This document shows, piece after piece, positions 11,862 through 23,119 of a stretch of 64,000 bases of DNA (position 1 is its first letter; each line of letters begins with the position of its first letter). This DNA comes from Fasciola hepatica (Eukaryota; Platyhelminthes; Trematoda; Plagiorchiida; Fasciolidae): positions 12,107,501 to 12,171,500 of the forward strand of contig CANUEZ040000020.1 in NCBI GenBank assembly GCA_948099385.1. The letters are read 5' to 3'. The notes under the pieces are model-generated. The model searched no databases. It was not told the origin of the DNA and worked only from the letters and a program-made list of their open reading frames with translations. Position numbers and translations under genes: made by a program.

Positions 11862-13690
11862 CTGGCATCGGCGATTGCCAAATCAGGGTGCATCGCTGTC
11901 AACGAAACGTGGCTAAAGATAAGCCAAGAAATTGGTGTAATTTCTCCCTCGGGTTACTGCATACATCGGGCTGACAGAGTGAACGGCAAGGACGGCGGTG
12001 GCTCGGCGCTCATAATCTCCCACGAAATGAAGCAGATATCTGGGGATGGCATCTCAACACCTGAAAGTACAGGCCCTCTGTTTTGACGTAAATCTTGGCC
12101 GAATAGACTTCCGGGCGATATGCGTTTACTGAAGCCTTTCATCTACCCCCCAGGAGGACCAGGTATTGCTGGCGTACCCTATCGGTTCGGTAGCCGGAGC
12201 GAATAAAATATTGATCCTCTGGGACGTCAGTTGCCCTAACGTAGATTAGGTAGATCTGTGGGCTCCCGGGGATGGAGTCCGTATGCAGTTTATTGAATTA
12301 GTATTGGGAGAAAACCTTATCCAACACGTACTTCAGTCAACTGGATGGAGGAAAAGATAGGCGCCGGGTCTACTGGACCTGATCATAACGAAGCATCCCA
12401 GCGACATCGAAGAGCCACAGGTCTAGGTGCCCTTAGACTAAGGCGACCACGGGGTGATCCGTTGCAAGTACTTGGCTGTTGAGGGTATAGTGGCTCACAA
12501 AATGCGAAGTACTTTAAGAACCCTGATGTACAAGTCCTTGTTATTGCAGCCCAAACGCTAACATGGGATTCCCAGTATGAAAATGCGGGGGAAGAATGGA
12601 CGGCACTCAGGGACAATCCGATGCTGCTTACTGGGCATCGAATAAACAAAAATAGGGGGCATCGTGGTGGGCCCACAGAGAGCCACCATTGCACAAAGCT
12701 GGAAGAACAGCGCGTGAGCTCACTACCAGCAGAAGGAAGTTACAAGCTGCGTCTCCGCTACAAAAGAGTCCAAGAATCAGCGGTTAGAGCCCAAAGGCAT
12801 TGTAGATTATCGTGCGATGACTCATTGGTTAGGAGGATCAAGAGATGCTCAAAGGCTTACTGCTGCCATCACGTTCAGCCAAAAGCAGCCCTGCCCGTGG
12901 CAGTAGGTTGCGTCGAGGAAACAGACGGCAGTCGTGCCTCAGGTAATAGGCTCAAGGCTGATTCGCTGAGGGAACATTTCGAGAAGTTGTATTTAACTGG
13001 TCATGGACTGGTCCCCCTTTCGAACCTCCCGCCTGACCACCAACGATGCAGCCAGTTCTAACCTCACTGATGATGTCTAAAAAGCCCTAAGAGGACTGAA
13101 CCCTTTAAAGGCAGCAGGTCCAGATGACACCCAAGCAGCGATTCTATGCCCTCTAGTCCATATCCTAGCGGTACCTTTGGCCCACCCGTATAATAGGTCG
13201 CTGTTCGATGCCCAACTACCGGGAGACTAGCTGACAGTGGTATTCGTTCCTATACACAAAGGTGGTAAGAAGGAAGGGGTGCAAAAACCGGCCGGTCAGT
13301 TCATTACCCATGCCCCTAAAAATACAGGAAGAGTTGATCTGGGGCCGAGTTGCCAGCCACTTACCTGAATATAGGATCACCTCCAATAGGCAAGGTGGAT
13401 TTGTCATGAACAGGTCGAGTCTATCTAACCTTCTTTCATCCTAAGACGGAGCAACGGCCAGAATGGATATAGAAGAAAAGGGCGACGTTTTCTACTTCAA
13501 CTTCTAACAGGCCTTCGATTCCGTGAACCACCGACTGCTGCTGCGCAAAATGGAGGCCCTCGGGATCGCACCTTAGGTCCTGGGGTGGATCCGTGCACAC
13601 CGTTTGCCGGCTTTAGGTTGTTAAAATCAGCGGTCATAAGTGACTGTTGGCTCGTCTCATCACGGGTGACACATGATGTTTCCGGTAGTA
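11862..13690 (+). pseudogene. CR1-P endonuclease and partial RT remnant
   Basis: ORF2 remnant. The endonuclease starts near 11,862 with SAIAKSGCIAVNETWLK, where NETWL corresponds to the catalytic TETWL block, and ends near 12,460 with GLLDLIITKHPSDIEE followed by GDHGVIRC, corresponding to the SDH motif. The RT part shows GLNPLKAAGPDDTQAAIL (about 13,100-13,150), VVFVPIHKGG (13,240) and FREPPTAA/FDSVNHRLLLRKMEALGI (13,510-13,570) in shifted frames. It stops before the FADD box. Several in-frame stops make it non-functional. Confidence 0.75.
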
Positions 13691-13869
13691 TTTCCTCTTC
13701 TATGAGGGGGCCTTTCCGTTGTTAGTGCTATTTGGCCGGTACGTCCGAAGGTAATGTGTTCGACTTGAGAAAAGCTGTTTCCCACCTCCAGTGGTGACAC
13801 GTGAGCCCTTCTCTCGTAATATTCCTTCTGTCTTCTGTGGCTCTCTTGTAGATGTCGTCAAGCCAGTGC

Positions 13870-14950
13870 ATGTGCTTTTGTCAGGGTCTCCTTCAAAGCT
13901 GCCAAATATTCACTTGTCATTCGAGGAAGTCGCCCAATGTATGGCATTTGCAGATAGCAAGGAATATGCATCTTCTATTCTGTCCACAAGAAAAGTGGGG
14001 TCAACCTGTGGGGCGATATACGGTACGGTTTTGAGCCATGATGCATTGATGCAGTGCTCGGTACTGGAGTCGTGTTTCTTTGAAGCAAGCTTTCAACAAT
14101 GCTTTCATTGTTCTGTCAATGCTTTCCACTAGTCCGTTTCCTCCAGAGTGATATGCAGCCGCTATGGTTTCATCGGTCTGGGGTAACTTGCGGAGCTTGT
14201 ACAAGATGATATTCTCGAAAGTACTTCCTCTATCAGGATGTGACTTTTCCGGAGCTCCCCATTCGTCTATCCAGTTTTCAAATCTGATCCTTGATACTGT
14301 TACCTCCTCTGCAGTTCAAACTGCTACTTTCTCCGCCGATTTCGTAAAATATTCTACCAGGACGACGATGTGGCAGTTGCCACGTTGAGTTTCTGACAAT
14401 GTCCCCATCATATTCACGCCGACTGTCTCACTGGGATAACTATATTGCAATGGTTTCAGCTAAGTGCGACGGTTTGGGGCTGGAGTCCTTCCATGACGTA
14501 CACGTATGGCATGGCTGGAAGAAATTGCATACACTTCGAGGCATGTGTGGCCACGGATATCCATCCCGCAAAGATTCATACATTTCGTCCTATCTGGGGT
14601 GTCCTGGGTCACGATGGAGTGACTCCATAACTGTCTGTGTTTTGATCGCGGAATCACCGTACTCCCCATGTAGTTTGGTCTTTATGCAGGCGTAAAACAC
14701 CTCCGCCCATTCGGATATTGGCCCGCTGAGATCAAGGACAGCGTGTCACTTAGCTGTTTCCAGCTAATAATTCTCCCGTTGATCGAGGTCCATCATCTCG
14801 GATACGTTCGTGTATTACATCCAATTCCGGTTCCCCAGCTTGTACCTTTCTCCACTCCTGTATACCAATGTTTAGACTGACCAGTTTCACAGGATCAGCT
14901 TCGCCTGACGAGCAATCTCCATGGTTTCTGTTCGATCTTCTTGGCATGAC
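13870..14950 (-). pseudogene. Gypsy integrase remnant
   Basis: Integrase joins element DNA into the host chromosome. An HHCC zinc-binding region is seen around 14,460-14,640 (CNFFQPCHTC plus an upstream His pair). The catalytic core shows GVNMMGTLSETQRGN, where the first catalytic Asp is Asn; SHPDRGSTFEN (about 14,225-14,260) with the second Asp kept; and YHSGGNGLVESIDRT (about 14,110-14,160) with the catalytic Glu kept. The C-terminal part continues to about 13,870. Frameshifts separate the blocks. Confidence 0.82.
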
Positions 14951-16340
14951 ATGCGCTTTACTGTGTCGCCTTCTCGGTCGATGTACGCAAGTGAAAGAGC
15001 ACTCTTGTAACAGCTCCTACCAGCAAGCCATCTGTCCTTCTGGCCTCTTGGACTTTGTCAACCACCTTATTGCCTTATGATAGTTTCGTACAAAGAACTG
15101 TCGCCAGGGTAAATAAAGCCAGTAATATTTTGGAAAGTATACGGATATAAGTATTTCTTTTCTGCTAACACAATATTTATGCTCCTGTTTGCTTAGTATG
15201 CTACTTCCGTATGAAATCACGTGTTCCCTCCCACTTCGATTGCCTTGTGACAGAACGGCTTTGGTGCCTTTCTCGAATGCGTCATTATCGAGTGCGAATT
15301 CGCTCGAGATTTCTGTTGTGTCCGAAAATACCAGTAGCTGATTCTGATATAGTCGTTGCTGAATGCTATCAAAAGCCTTTTGCTGCGCAACACCCTAGTT
15401 GAGTTCTTGACCGCTCCCTGTTAAAAAGTTCATCAGTGACGATACGGTGGCGAGGTAAGGAATGAGTTCCCGATTGAAAAGCACTAACCCCAAGAAACAT
15501 TTATTTGTTCTATGTTTTTCGGTGTGGGCTAATTCTTGAAGAGTTCTGCTTTTCTAGGGCCGGCCTGAATTCCCGCTCCAGACCGAGTATGGCCCAAGTA
15601 GGCTAATTGTCGTCGTGGCAAGTTACATTTGGTCGGTTTGAGTTTGAGACCAACGATGAGTACTTCGCCGAATACCAGGTCTAGATTGAGCAGGAGAACT
15701 TCTGGTGTCTAACCCTTCACGATCAAATGACCAAAATACACTAGACAGCACTCGGGGATTAGCTCAATCAAGAAGGCATACTTTAGCCGCTGAAAGGCAG
15801 CTGGTCTGTTTGTTAGCCGAAGCGGCATGGTCTGAAATTCGTATAGGCCGCCTGGTTGCTTAAATGCTGTTTTCTAACGATCACAATCTCGCACCTCCCT
15901 GTGCGAATAACCCAAAGTTGAATCCAATGTGCTGAACCTCTTTGACCCGCCTAAAGCTTCTAACTGGTCATCCACTCTTGGTAAACGGAAGGAGTCTCTC
16001 TTCGTCATTTGCTTCAGTCCCCGGTAGTGGGAGCACAGGCGCAGCACGTCGTCCCCCCTCTCTACCAGAACTACGGTGGCTCCGCACTCAATTTGAAGGT
16101 TGAATTATGGTACTGACCAACATCTGATGGATCATGTTTTTCACTGTAGCATCGTAACGTGGCGGAATTGTTCTAGCATGATTCTTTATAGGCCGTGCCT
16201 GACCAGTGATGGTGGAATGTCGAATCAGCTCAGTAGGTCCTACTGTCGAGCCGTCCCAAGCAAAAATATCAGTGTAATCTTTAGTGAGTATGGCAAGTTT
16301 GTTCCTGATGCATTCCGGAGCGTCTGCTGATTGCAACATA
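14950..16340 (-). pseudogene. Gypsy reverse transcriptase and RNase H remnant
   Basis: RT begins near 16,339 with a typical linker (PIKNHARTIPPRYDATV) and continues through the fingers (DSFRLPRVDDQLEALGG), palm motif A (STLDSTLGYSH, catalytic Asp kept) and the LTNRPAAFQRL block. Motif C reads CLVYFGHLIVKG, so the YxDD aspartates are gone. RNase H follows at about 15,400-14,950: FALDNDAFEKGTKAVLSQ, KYCVSRKEILISV and NYHKAIRWL, ending with HRPRRRHSKAHVMPRR. These match Ty3/Gypsy family blocks. Stops and frame changes throughout. Confidence 0.8.
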
Positions 16341-16361
16341 TTGTTATTGCCCCCATTAGGG

Positions 16362-17935
16362 CTACATTAGGCTGGCAATAATGTGGCAATATTGGTTCGT
16401 AAGACTTTTTTCTGGCAAAAACTTTGCAATTTCCCTTGGGGCGCGAAGGAAGTTGTGATCCAGATCAACCGCACAAATAAGCTCTCTCAGTATATCAACC
16501 CCGATAATAACAGATAGTGACATTCCTCGAACCATAACGAACTTGTGCGTGCAACTCATTCCGCCCAGAAATATTTTAAGTGTAACCGCACCGACAGTCT
16601 CCGATGCTTTCCCGTTAGCTCCACACGGCATTCCCACTTTGCCTTGGGATTCCCAACCCGTAGGCTATTTGCCTTCTAACCAAGCTTCATTTATAGGGCC
16701 GCAAGTGGCCCCCATGTCAAGCAATACTTCCACGTATTTCCCGGCTAGTGGGATGGAAACCATGAGAAACTGTTGAAACTGGGAGGCATTGATTGTTGCC
16801 GAAACAGGCTTACCTTGACAGTACGTCTGAGCTGCCAATGGCAGCCTCTCCGGCAGCTGTCCTATGCCGCTACAATGACTGTGGTTCGCCATAAGGTATC
16901 GCTTCCAGCCAGTATCTCGTCGATGTCGTCCAAAAGTCAGAAGGAAGGAGGGCTGATAGCTCTGTTGTACCGGATCATTACGGAGTGGCTTGTTTATGAA
17001 ACAGCCGAAGATCCAGAGCCCGAGAGATAACACTTCCAACTTTGTGGCCAACGTTGGAGCAGCTTCGAGAGTCGGCGATGGACGCATGGCCAATTCTTCG
17101 TGAATCCCCTGCGCTGCCGTGAGTTCCCTAAGCGGTTGGTACACTACCTTCTCCAGTACGTCAGCTGGAAATGTAGGAAGCGCCCTCTCGCCCAGGCGTT
17201 GCTGTGCTGTGGCTAACTCCAGGACTGACCCCCCAGTTCGTTGTGACCTGTTGTGAAATCCTCGTTGGCAGGCGGTGAGCAGCTCCGCGGAATCTATCAC
17301 GCGTCTGACGTCCTCACACGCACTTTTATTATTGGAGGTGGAAACTACTCGGGCGTCTACAACACGATCTTGCGCCCTACCTTCCGAGAGGTTGAGTAAT
17401 AGATCCGCTTGTTTATCACCTGGGGAACGATTGAGATAACAGTGCACTAGTCCCTCCTACTGGCGATAGTTATCGCCCGAGTCTATTTTCGCAGGTATTG
17501 GTATAGGCGCATTACTCTGGGTAGCCTGGTGTTTAAAAGCGGTGGAGGATTTAATAGCTTCTGTAAGAGCTCGTCAAACGGGAAGTGGCAATGCGACAAC
17601 TTCCTCCCCGCTTTTTAACGGCTTCTTCTTGAGAGATTTAGTGAGCGGAGTTATATCACGGGTCAATAATTCAGCTGTGACATGCTTTATCGTATTTGCA
17701 GGTTTTGCTCCGCACCGAACTTCTCGTGCCGTGGCGGAGCGAGTGAACCATTCGGGTCGCACGCGCTGTTCAAGGGGGATTCCCAATGTAAAATCGTTTT
17801 GGCTAGAAATGCCAAACAATATCTTGACGTGCAGGTGCTCAGGAAGCCCCGCCGTCGTTCACGTCTGGATAGGTGGGCACTTGCTGCCGTCTCAAACAGG
17901 CAACGTTGAGATCCACGGAAAAAAGCTGACAACAC
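16362..17935 (-). pseudogene. Gypsy gag and protease remnant
   Basis: The longest open piece, 16,665-17,447 (260 codons), contains a gag-like segment (HCYLNRSPGDKQADLLLNL near its start), a single degenerate knuckle-like block (NHSHCSGIGQLPER) and, at its C-terminal end, the aspartic protease active-site region VEVLLDMGATCGPINEAW. The family consensus there is D[TS]GA, so Thr has become Met. The protease continues in another frame at 16,362-16,637 with SVIIGVDILREL, equivalent to the ILG.D.L flap-end motif. Two short frames at 17,574-17,935 extend gag upstream. Confidence 0.7.
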
Positions 17936-17939
17936 AATT

Positions 17940-17996
17940 ATCTAGACACGTGATTGGCTTTAGCCGCACAAAGTCCTGTGCAGACTGAAGCTAACT
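17940..17996 (+). repeat. CR1-P 3' tail, short fragment
   Basis: Reads CGTGATTGGCTTTAGCC followed by GTCCTGTGCAGACTGAAG, closely matching the end of CR1-P copy 1 (39,968-40,018). It abuts the gag end of the Gypsy element and is the best evidence that the Gypsy element interrupted CR1-P copy 2. Confidence 0.55.
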
Positions 17997-19789
17997 GAAA
18001 AATCCTGAGCAACTGGGATTCACATGAATGCGTACTGAATTTCGAGGCAGGCCCCTTGAAGAGAGACTTAGAGAACTGATGCTGTTCTCTTTGGGACGTG
18101 GGAGGGTAAGGGGGATCTCACTGAAGCGTCCAGGATTATGAGGGGCTCCTCGGGCTTCGGAGGACTTCAGTTGCTCCAAAGAAACACAAATGATGGGCTC
18201 AGATTACATCAGCTGAAGCTTGTGACGCGCCGCCGCAATACGGTAGTAGTTTCTTTTCCTAGCGAGTAGCAAATAGAAGGAATAAACTTCCGTCCTCGAT
18301 GGTGGGGGCCAGATGGCAGCTGATTTCAAGAGAAAGTCAGATGCCCACTGGGATAGCTCGTTTAGAGAGCTAGTGTAGAATAGCAGACTGCCTCATGACC
18401 CCCTTAGTAACAGGGCACGTGGTGCTTATAGCTACAGCAAATCGTTTTCATCAGGAAAACTAAGATCTGGGCCATGCAGTGAGGCTCGCGTGTGTATGAT
18501 GGTGAAATCCAGCTTCGCTCGCTAACCTGAAAGAGTAATTGAGACCAAGTTTCATAGGCTAGTCAGACAAAACTGGGCGTACCTATCGTCAAGCCTGCTT
18601 TCCTTACTTTTGCACGACGCCACCAAGGACCAAAATTCCTATGGCAGTGTACACAGCCCAATCGCTGCAACAGGTGAGGCTCGACCATAAGAGGAGAGAA
18701 TGATATAGTTTGAAACACGGAAGCTAAGCACCACCCCTACTGCCCTCCTCAAAAAAGTCACCATAACGGAGCAGTGATCCTCGGCCTGGTGGAAGGCTCT
18801 CACAAAACCCAAAAAGCAAAGGCTGATGTGTTGTACTCTCCAGTTGGTTTCTGGTTCAACTAATTGCGGTCAGAATATGATGTGGTGAGGGGTGCCACCG
18901 GGCCTTGAGTGCGGAAGCTGAAAAAAGTGAGGCGTAACGCCAGACTGCCAAAAGTTTCTGGTTTTGAAGGAGTTCCGGAGAGCACCGAGGCAACCTAGAT
19001 GTCTAAAAATCAAAGGTCGGAAAAGAAATTAAAGCGAGAAGAAAGTGAGATGAGCTCTTGGACAAGGGATACAGGGACCCGCCTCCCTGCCACCACAAAT
19101 CATGGCTCAACACGTCAACTATCACCCAGAGCACAAATGGTCCCCAAACTGTTTTGGAATCAAATTGACTGTGTGGCAGAAATTGGCCTGTGCCGCTTTG
19201 CAGGTGGAGTCCTAGTACGGTGAGGTGTCCTACATTTGACATCTTCAGCCGGCACGTTCTCACTCTCACTGAAGCCAGCATCACTGCTATTTCTAACCAA
19301 TCTCCAAACCGCTAAACTTCTTTTCCCCGTATTCCTCTATATCCAAGAGTTATTATTTTATTCTTCATTGTTATTAATACTTTTGCCTTTTTCTTTTTTT
19401 TTCTTTCCTTTTTTCTCTGGTCTTTCGTACTCACCGCCACTCCGGTGGTCGCGCTTGTAGGCGTAGTGGAAAAGTCAGAAGCCTTCTGTCTCATCCAAGC
19501 AAGCACCGCCACCGTAGTCTAGAGAGAGAACCAGAATATGAGCGTCAGGGTCTCACCTTCGATAAAGACTGCTTGTAGTGCTACCATGTCTCATAGTTCA
19601 GGGAGGTCTGAGGTGGCTTGTACTTCTACTGGGATTCCCCTGTTTTTGGGAAGAGGATGTGAAAGGTCAGACAACTGAAAACCTGCGGTATTACCGTGAC
19701 TACTAGAACGAATGCTGTGGTTCGTTTTTCTGTTGCGGCACGTGAGGATCTCTGGAGCCTCGGGTGCAAGAAACTGGATGCAAATTTGG
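17997..19789. other. No recognisable gene
   Basis: About 1.8 kb with no frame over 95 codons and no motif I recognise on either strand. It includes a T-rich tract at 19,375-19,415. The right end probably grades into the 5' part of CR1-C. Confidence 0.45.
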
Positions 19790-20625
19790 CTCAAGCCCCT
19801 ATATCCCATGAGCTGATCTGAATGCTACAGTTAGTAGATGGAAACCTTGAACAGCTATCCAGAGAAGCCCTGCACACCCAAAACATACAAGCTTCACTAT
19901 GCCGCCCACTATCTCCGGGACCTCTTATGGACACGGTACGCGTATGCCGCAGCCCAAATGCTAATCCAGAAGTGGACTTTTTAACTGTTCGAATGGCTAG
20001 CCGTGAATGCCTAACAGACATCTCGGATTTCAATAACGGGAGATTTCACCCCCCCCCCCGAAACTAACAGCGAGGGCCTGCCCAATTCAGATGAGGCCCA
20101 TGGTAGTAGGAAATTATTAGAGCTGGTGGGCTGCATACCAGCCAACCAGGTTGATGGAAAGGCAAACGCCGATTATACTTGGTTTGGTGTTCACCAGGAG
20201 CCCGGAGGGAGTAAATGGACTGGAGTTCATCGGTTCGCCTGGAGGGGAGCGGCAACATGATCATCAGGTTCCTGATCCAAGGGACTACTCCCGGGGAGCC
20301 TAATAAGATACAAAGGAACTTCAGAAGTCCGGACTTCACTGAGATCAGGGAAACAGCAGTTAGAGTCAACTGGGTAGCTCAGACAGTGCAAGAGAGGTGG
20401 ATCATAGTCAGGGACCACCTCCTCGGGTTGATCGACGAGCTCTACCCAAGGGGGGGGCGTCAAAAGACTGGGCAAACCACAGTGGTGGACAGGCCGATCC
20501 GCCAAGGGGCAACTGGCGAAGAGCAGAGCGTGGCATCGCTATCGGTCAACAGGTGGATGCCAGAGCAGGCTGCAGTACATGAGAGCCCGTGAGCATGCTA
20601 TCGGGGTGCAGCGAGAAAGTCAGGC
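19790..20625 (+). mobile_element. CR1-C endonuclease fragment, 3' truncated
   Basis: Endonuclease and linker of a plus-strand CR1. Visible blocks are ITGDFTPPPETN (about 20,033-20,065, the GDFN motif, next to a 13-base C run), SRKLLELVG, LEGSGNMIIRF (equivalent to the SDH..i.F motif, about 20,243-20,275) and SPDFTEIRETAVRVNW. A linker block around 20,470-20,540 (KPQWWTGRSAKGQLAKSRAW) fits the usual WW.....A motif. The element is cut at about 20,626 by the (ATT)n end of the minus-strand CR1-B; no RT continuation was found. Confidence 0.7.
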
Positions 20626-20626
20626 A

Positions 20627-20652
20627 AGATAATAATAATAATAATAATAATG
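20627..20652 (-). repeat. (ATT)n 3' tail of CR1-B
   Basis: Eight AAT units on the + strand followed by GGTTTATTTC. On the minus strand this is GAAATAAACC then (ATT)n, a poly(A)-signal-like AATAAA followed by a short tandem repeat, as expected for the 3' end of a CR1-type element. It fixes element orientation and its right boundary. Confidence 0.8.
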
Positions 20653-23119
20653 GTTTATTTCGGAAACGCCCGATGCAAGCCATATGCATGATCTTGTTGA
20701 TACAGGTGATGGAGTGGACAGATATAATTCATGGAAATAAGGAAACTCTCATGAAAATATTGGATAAAAAGGCCCAGAAGGGGGAATAAGGTAGGATGAA
20801 AATAGGATAAACGCATGCACACCATAGAGATTGTGTGGAGTTTAGATGAGCTCAAGGGCGGATTTGAATGGACGCCCGGTGAGTTTGAAAGTCAAGGTCA
20901 GATGGACTGAATGGCTGGTCCGGGCAAGTGCATAAAAAAGGCCGACTGGTAAACATGAGAAAGGCTGGAAATCGGTATAAGGAACTGCAGTATCGAAGAA
21001 CGATGGAAAAAAGGTGAGGTGCACTACGGTGGATTAGATATCAATGAAGCATTGGTACTTTGCAGTGGATTGTCGGCGGACAGGACACAAAACTCACCGT
21101 AAAACAGGCAGCAGGCAATGCAAGACGTAGAGAGATGATCAGAGGACAAAAACGATTTCGAAGGATTGGATACGGTAGATGTGAGGCACAGATGTGGAGT
21201 TGATGGATGCCTATGATGACGGTCGCCGGGGTGATAGCGAGAAAAATGGCCGGTGAGGAACTGCAAGATGCAGAGCGCGTGCACATAGATATATATATGC
21301 GTTAGTTTATATATATATATGTATAGGTATAAGAGAAGCAGGAGCAATAACAATGGGGTCCTAGGAAGAAATTATCAGTCATTAGGAGGAGTAGGTAATG
21401 TAAGATCAATTGGTTGTAGAATTAACTTTGGAATATCGTGGTGGATTAACTTCATGACAAGTGCACATGGCAGCCCAACGGAGAGAAAATAGAATGCGGA
21501 AGCACAGAAGTGATGATGACTGTGAGAAGCAGATCATGGAAGAGTGAAGATGAAAGACAGGATCAAGGAAAACAGGTAAGAATGTGTCTAATTATTTGAT
21601 CAGTGCAGGTGCGAGATGTAGTGACGGACCAGAGGAATCGGGTAGTGACAGGTCAAACAATTAGGAACTGTAAAAGAACACTGTGACGTAAAGTTGTCAT
21701 TGCAATGGTGGAACATGGAAAAGCGGACTACACTGGAAGGTACAGAAAATGCCTGTGGCGAGCAATAAACGGATCAAGGGATGAAAGCAATGACCGGGGA
21801 GATACAGGTAAGAAATGACCAATCAGATCATTTTACTGCAGATGAAACACGAAGGAGGCGGACAAGGAAGCGGGACGCCCCGAGATAAGTGAACCAGTAA
21901 TAGAACAAAAAGGCCATAAAAAATGAATGCCCAACGGAGTTGGGGCAGTGGAGCTGAAGAGCTGTGTGCCGGCAGACAATTGAACAGGTGAATGCTATTC
22001 AGGACACTGGAAAGAGCCACAGAGTAATCGCGGAGACAAGTGGGGAAGATATGGTGGTGGTGATTAGATAATAAATACGACTGTAAAAGAAGCGACATTT
22101 GGAGCGGCAAGTTCTAATATGCGGATTGGTCATGAGTGCGGGTGCGATTGGTGCATCATGGCTTTGGGCATGAGGAGGGGTTTAACAGAACGACAGGTTT
22201 AAAGAAGCTATCAATGGGCATTTTGAGCAGAGGGTGACACCAAGCACATAGATGATAGAAGCCAGCAATGACGGCAGGTGGGCAAAGAGTTATTGGCGAG
22301 CGTCGACAGAGAAGAGTGGTTAGGACGATAGTGACTCAACGCAGTGAAATCTGATGGAGAGAGAGGCGATAGGAGGGAGGACAAACCGGATAGGTGTGCA
22401 AACCGTGGTAGGGCGACAAAAATGGGAAGTGGAAACAGATGATAGGAGCTATAGACAAAAAGCTGTGGCGGAAGAAGAAAGAGGAGCATGCAATTTTCAA
22501 CTTACGGCATTGGATTCGGTAGTCCAAGAAAAGTTAGAGCGTGCCATCCGCAACCGGTGCTAGTGGGTGGGACTGGCCGTGCGCTGGCCACCCAACCTGA
22601 AAAACACTTCGTAAAGCGAACACAGGAGGTGTGATCCACCGTTCTAGTTGCGCTCGCACATCGTTGCAGACGGCCTGCACGCCCGATGTGCACCGGCCAA
22701 AGCGGTGGATCTGACCGCGCCCCGCACCGTTGGGAGTGGCACGAGTGTTCATGGATAATTGTACAGGCGACAAAACGACCGTGATGGGGGTGCGTGAACC
22801 AGGAACAACTTACCAAGACGTGAGACCACGGACAGGAGAGCCAACGGAAACAGCGAGTGGTAGACGACCGTGTAGCAATATTATCCAGGTGCACCTGCCG
22901 GGGAGATGGTAAGTACAGTGGCCGAAGTGGTTGGCCGTCAGTGAGGACCACTGGAAAGGGAAAAGGGATAGAGAAGCGCACTCTGGGTGTGCCCCAGCTG
23001 AGAACCAACGGATACTGAGGAGAAAAAAGTGAATATGATGGAAAATAGATGAACCAAAGGTGAGCAATAGGGTTATCTTATGATGGCAGGAGGTAGGTTC
23101 GCTATGGATCAGTGAAGGC
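20653..23119 (-). other. CR1-B 3' untranslated region
   Basis: About 2.5 kb between the RT end and the (ATT)n tail, purine-rich on the + strand and without a conserved frame. It holds a short AT-repeat patch at 21,286-21,327 and the module shared with 2,158-2,335 (see separate entry). An open frame of 168 codons antisense to the + strand (22,502-23,008) overlaps the module and has no recognisable domain; I treat it as chance. Confidence 0.55.
22548..22745 (-). repeat. CR1 3' UTR module, copy B
   Basis: About 200 bp matching 2,158-2,335 in the same orientation, at a similar distance downstream of a CR1 RT. GC-rich compared with its surroundings. See copy A for the shared blocks. Confidence 0.55.

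Larger units (their letters stand above)
10780..13700 (+). mobile_element. CR1-P copy 2, decayed (PHD-type CR1)
   Basis: Carries, in order, an ORF1 with a PHD-like finger (about 10,860-10,945), an endonuclease (about 11,862-12,470), a linker and the N-terminal half of a reverse transcriptase ending near 13,690. The same architecture occurs in CR1-P copy 1 (34,440-40,018). The polymerase C-terminal half is missing: a minus-strand Ty3/Gypsy element begins nearby (about 13,790) and a 57-bp CR1-P tail appears on its far side at 17,940-17,996. Insertion of the Gypsy element plus a deletion would explain this. Confidence 0.75.
13790..17935 (-). mobile_element. Ty3/Gypsy LTR retrotransposon, decayed
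   Basis: Reading the minus strand from right to left gives gag, protease, reverse transcriptase, RNase H and integrase, the Ty3/Gypsy order. Long terminal repeats were not recognised at either end, so boundaries are approximate and set by the outermost coding homology. Frames are broken many times, and residues in the protease (DMGA), RT (YFGH for Y.DD) and integrase active sites are changed. It sits between the truncated RT of CR1-P copy 2 and a CR1-P tail, so it probably inserted into that element. Confidence 0.8.

Noticed and set aside
16665..17447. 260-codon frame as a host gene
   Set aside because: It ends in an aspartic-protease active-site block and is followed by RT and integrase remnants; it is Gypsy gag-protease.
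20047..20060. Poly-C runs (also at about 34-43 and 43,279-43,290) as regulatory elements
   Set aside because: They occur inside decayed LINE sequence and look like slippage-prone tracts without further structure.
22502..23008. 168-codon minus-strand frame
   Set aside because: No recognisable domain, and it overlaps the CR1-B 3' untranslated region including the GC-rich module, where open frames arise by chance.
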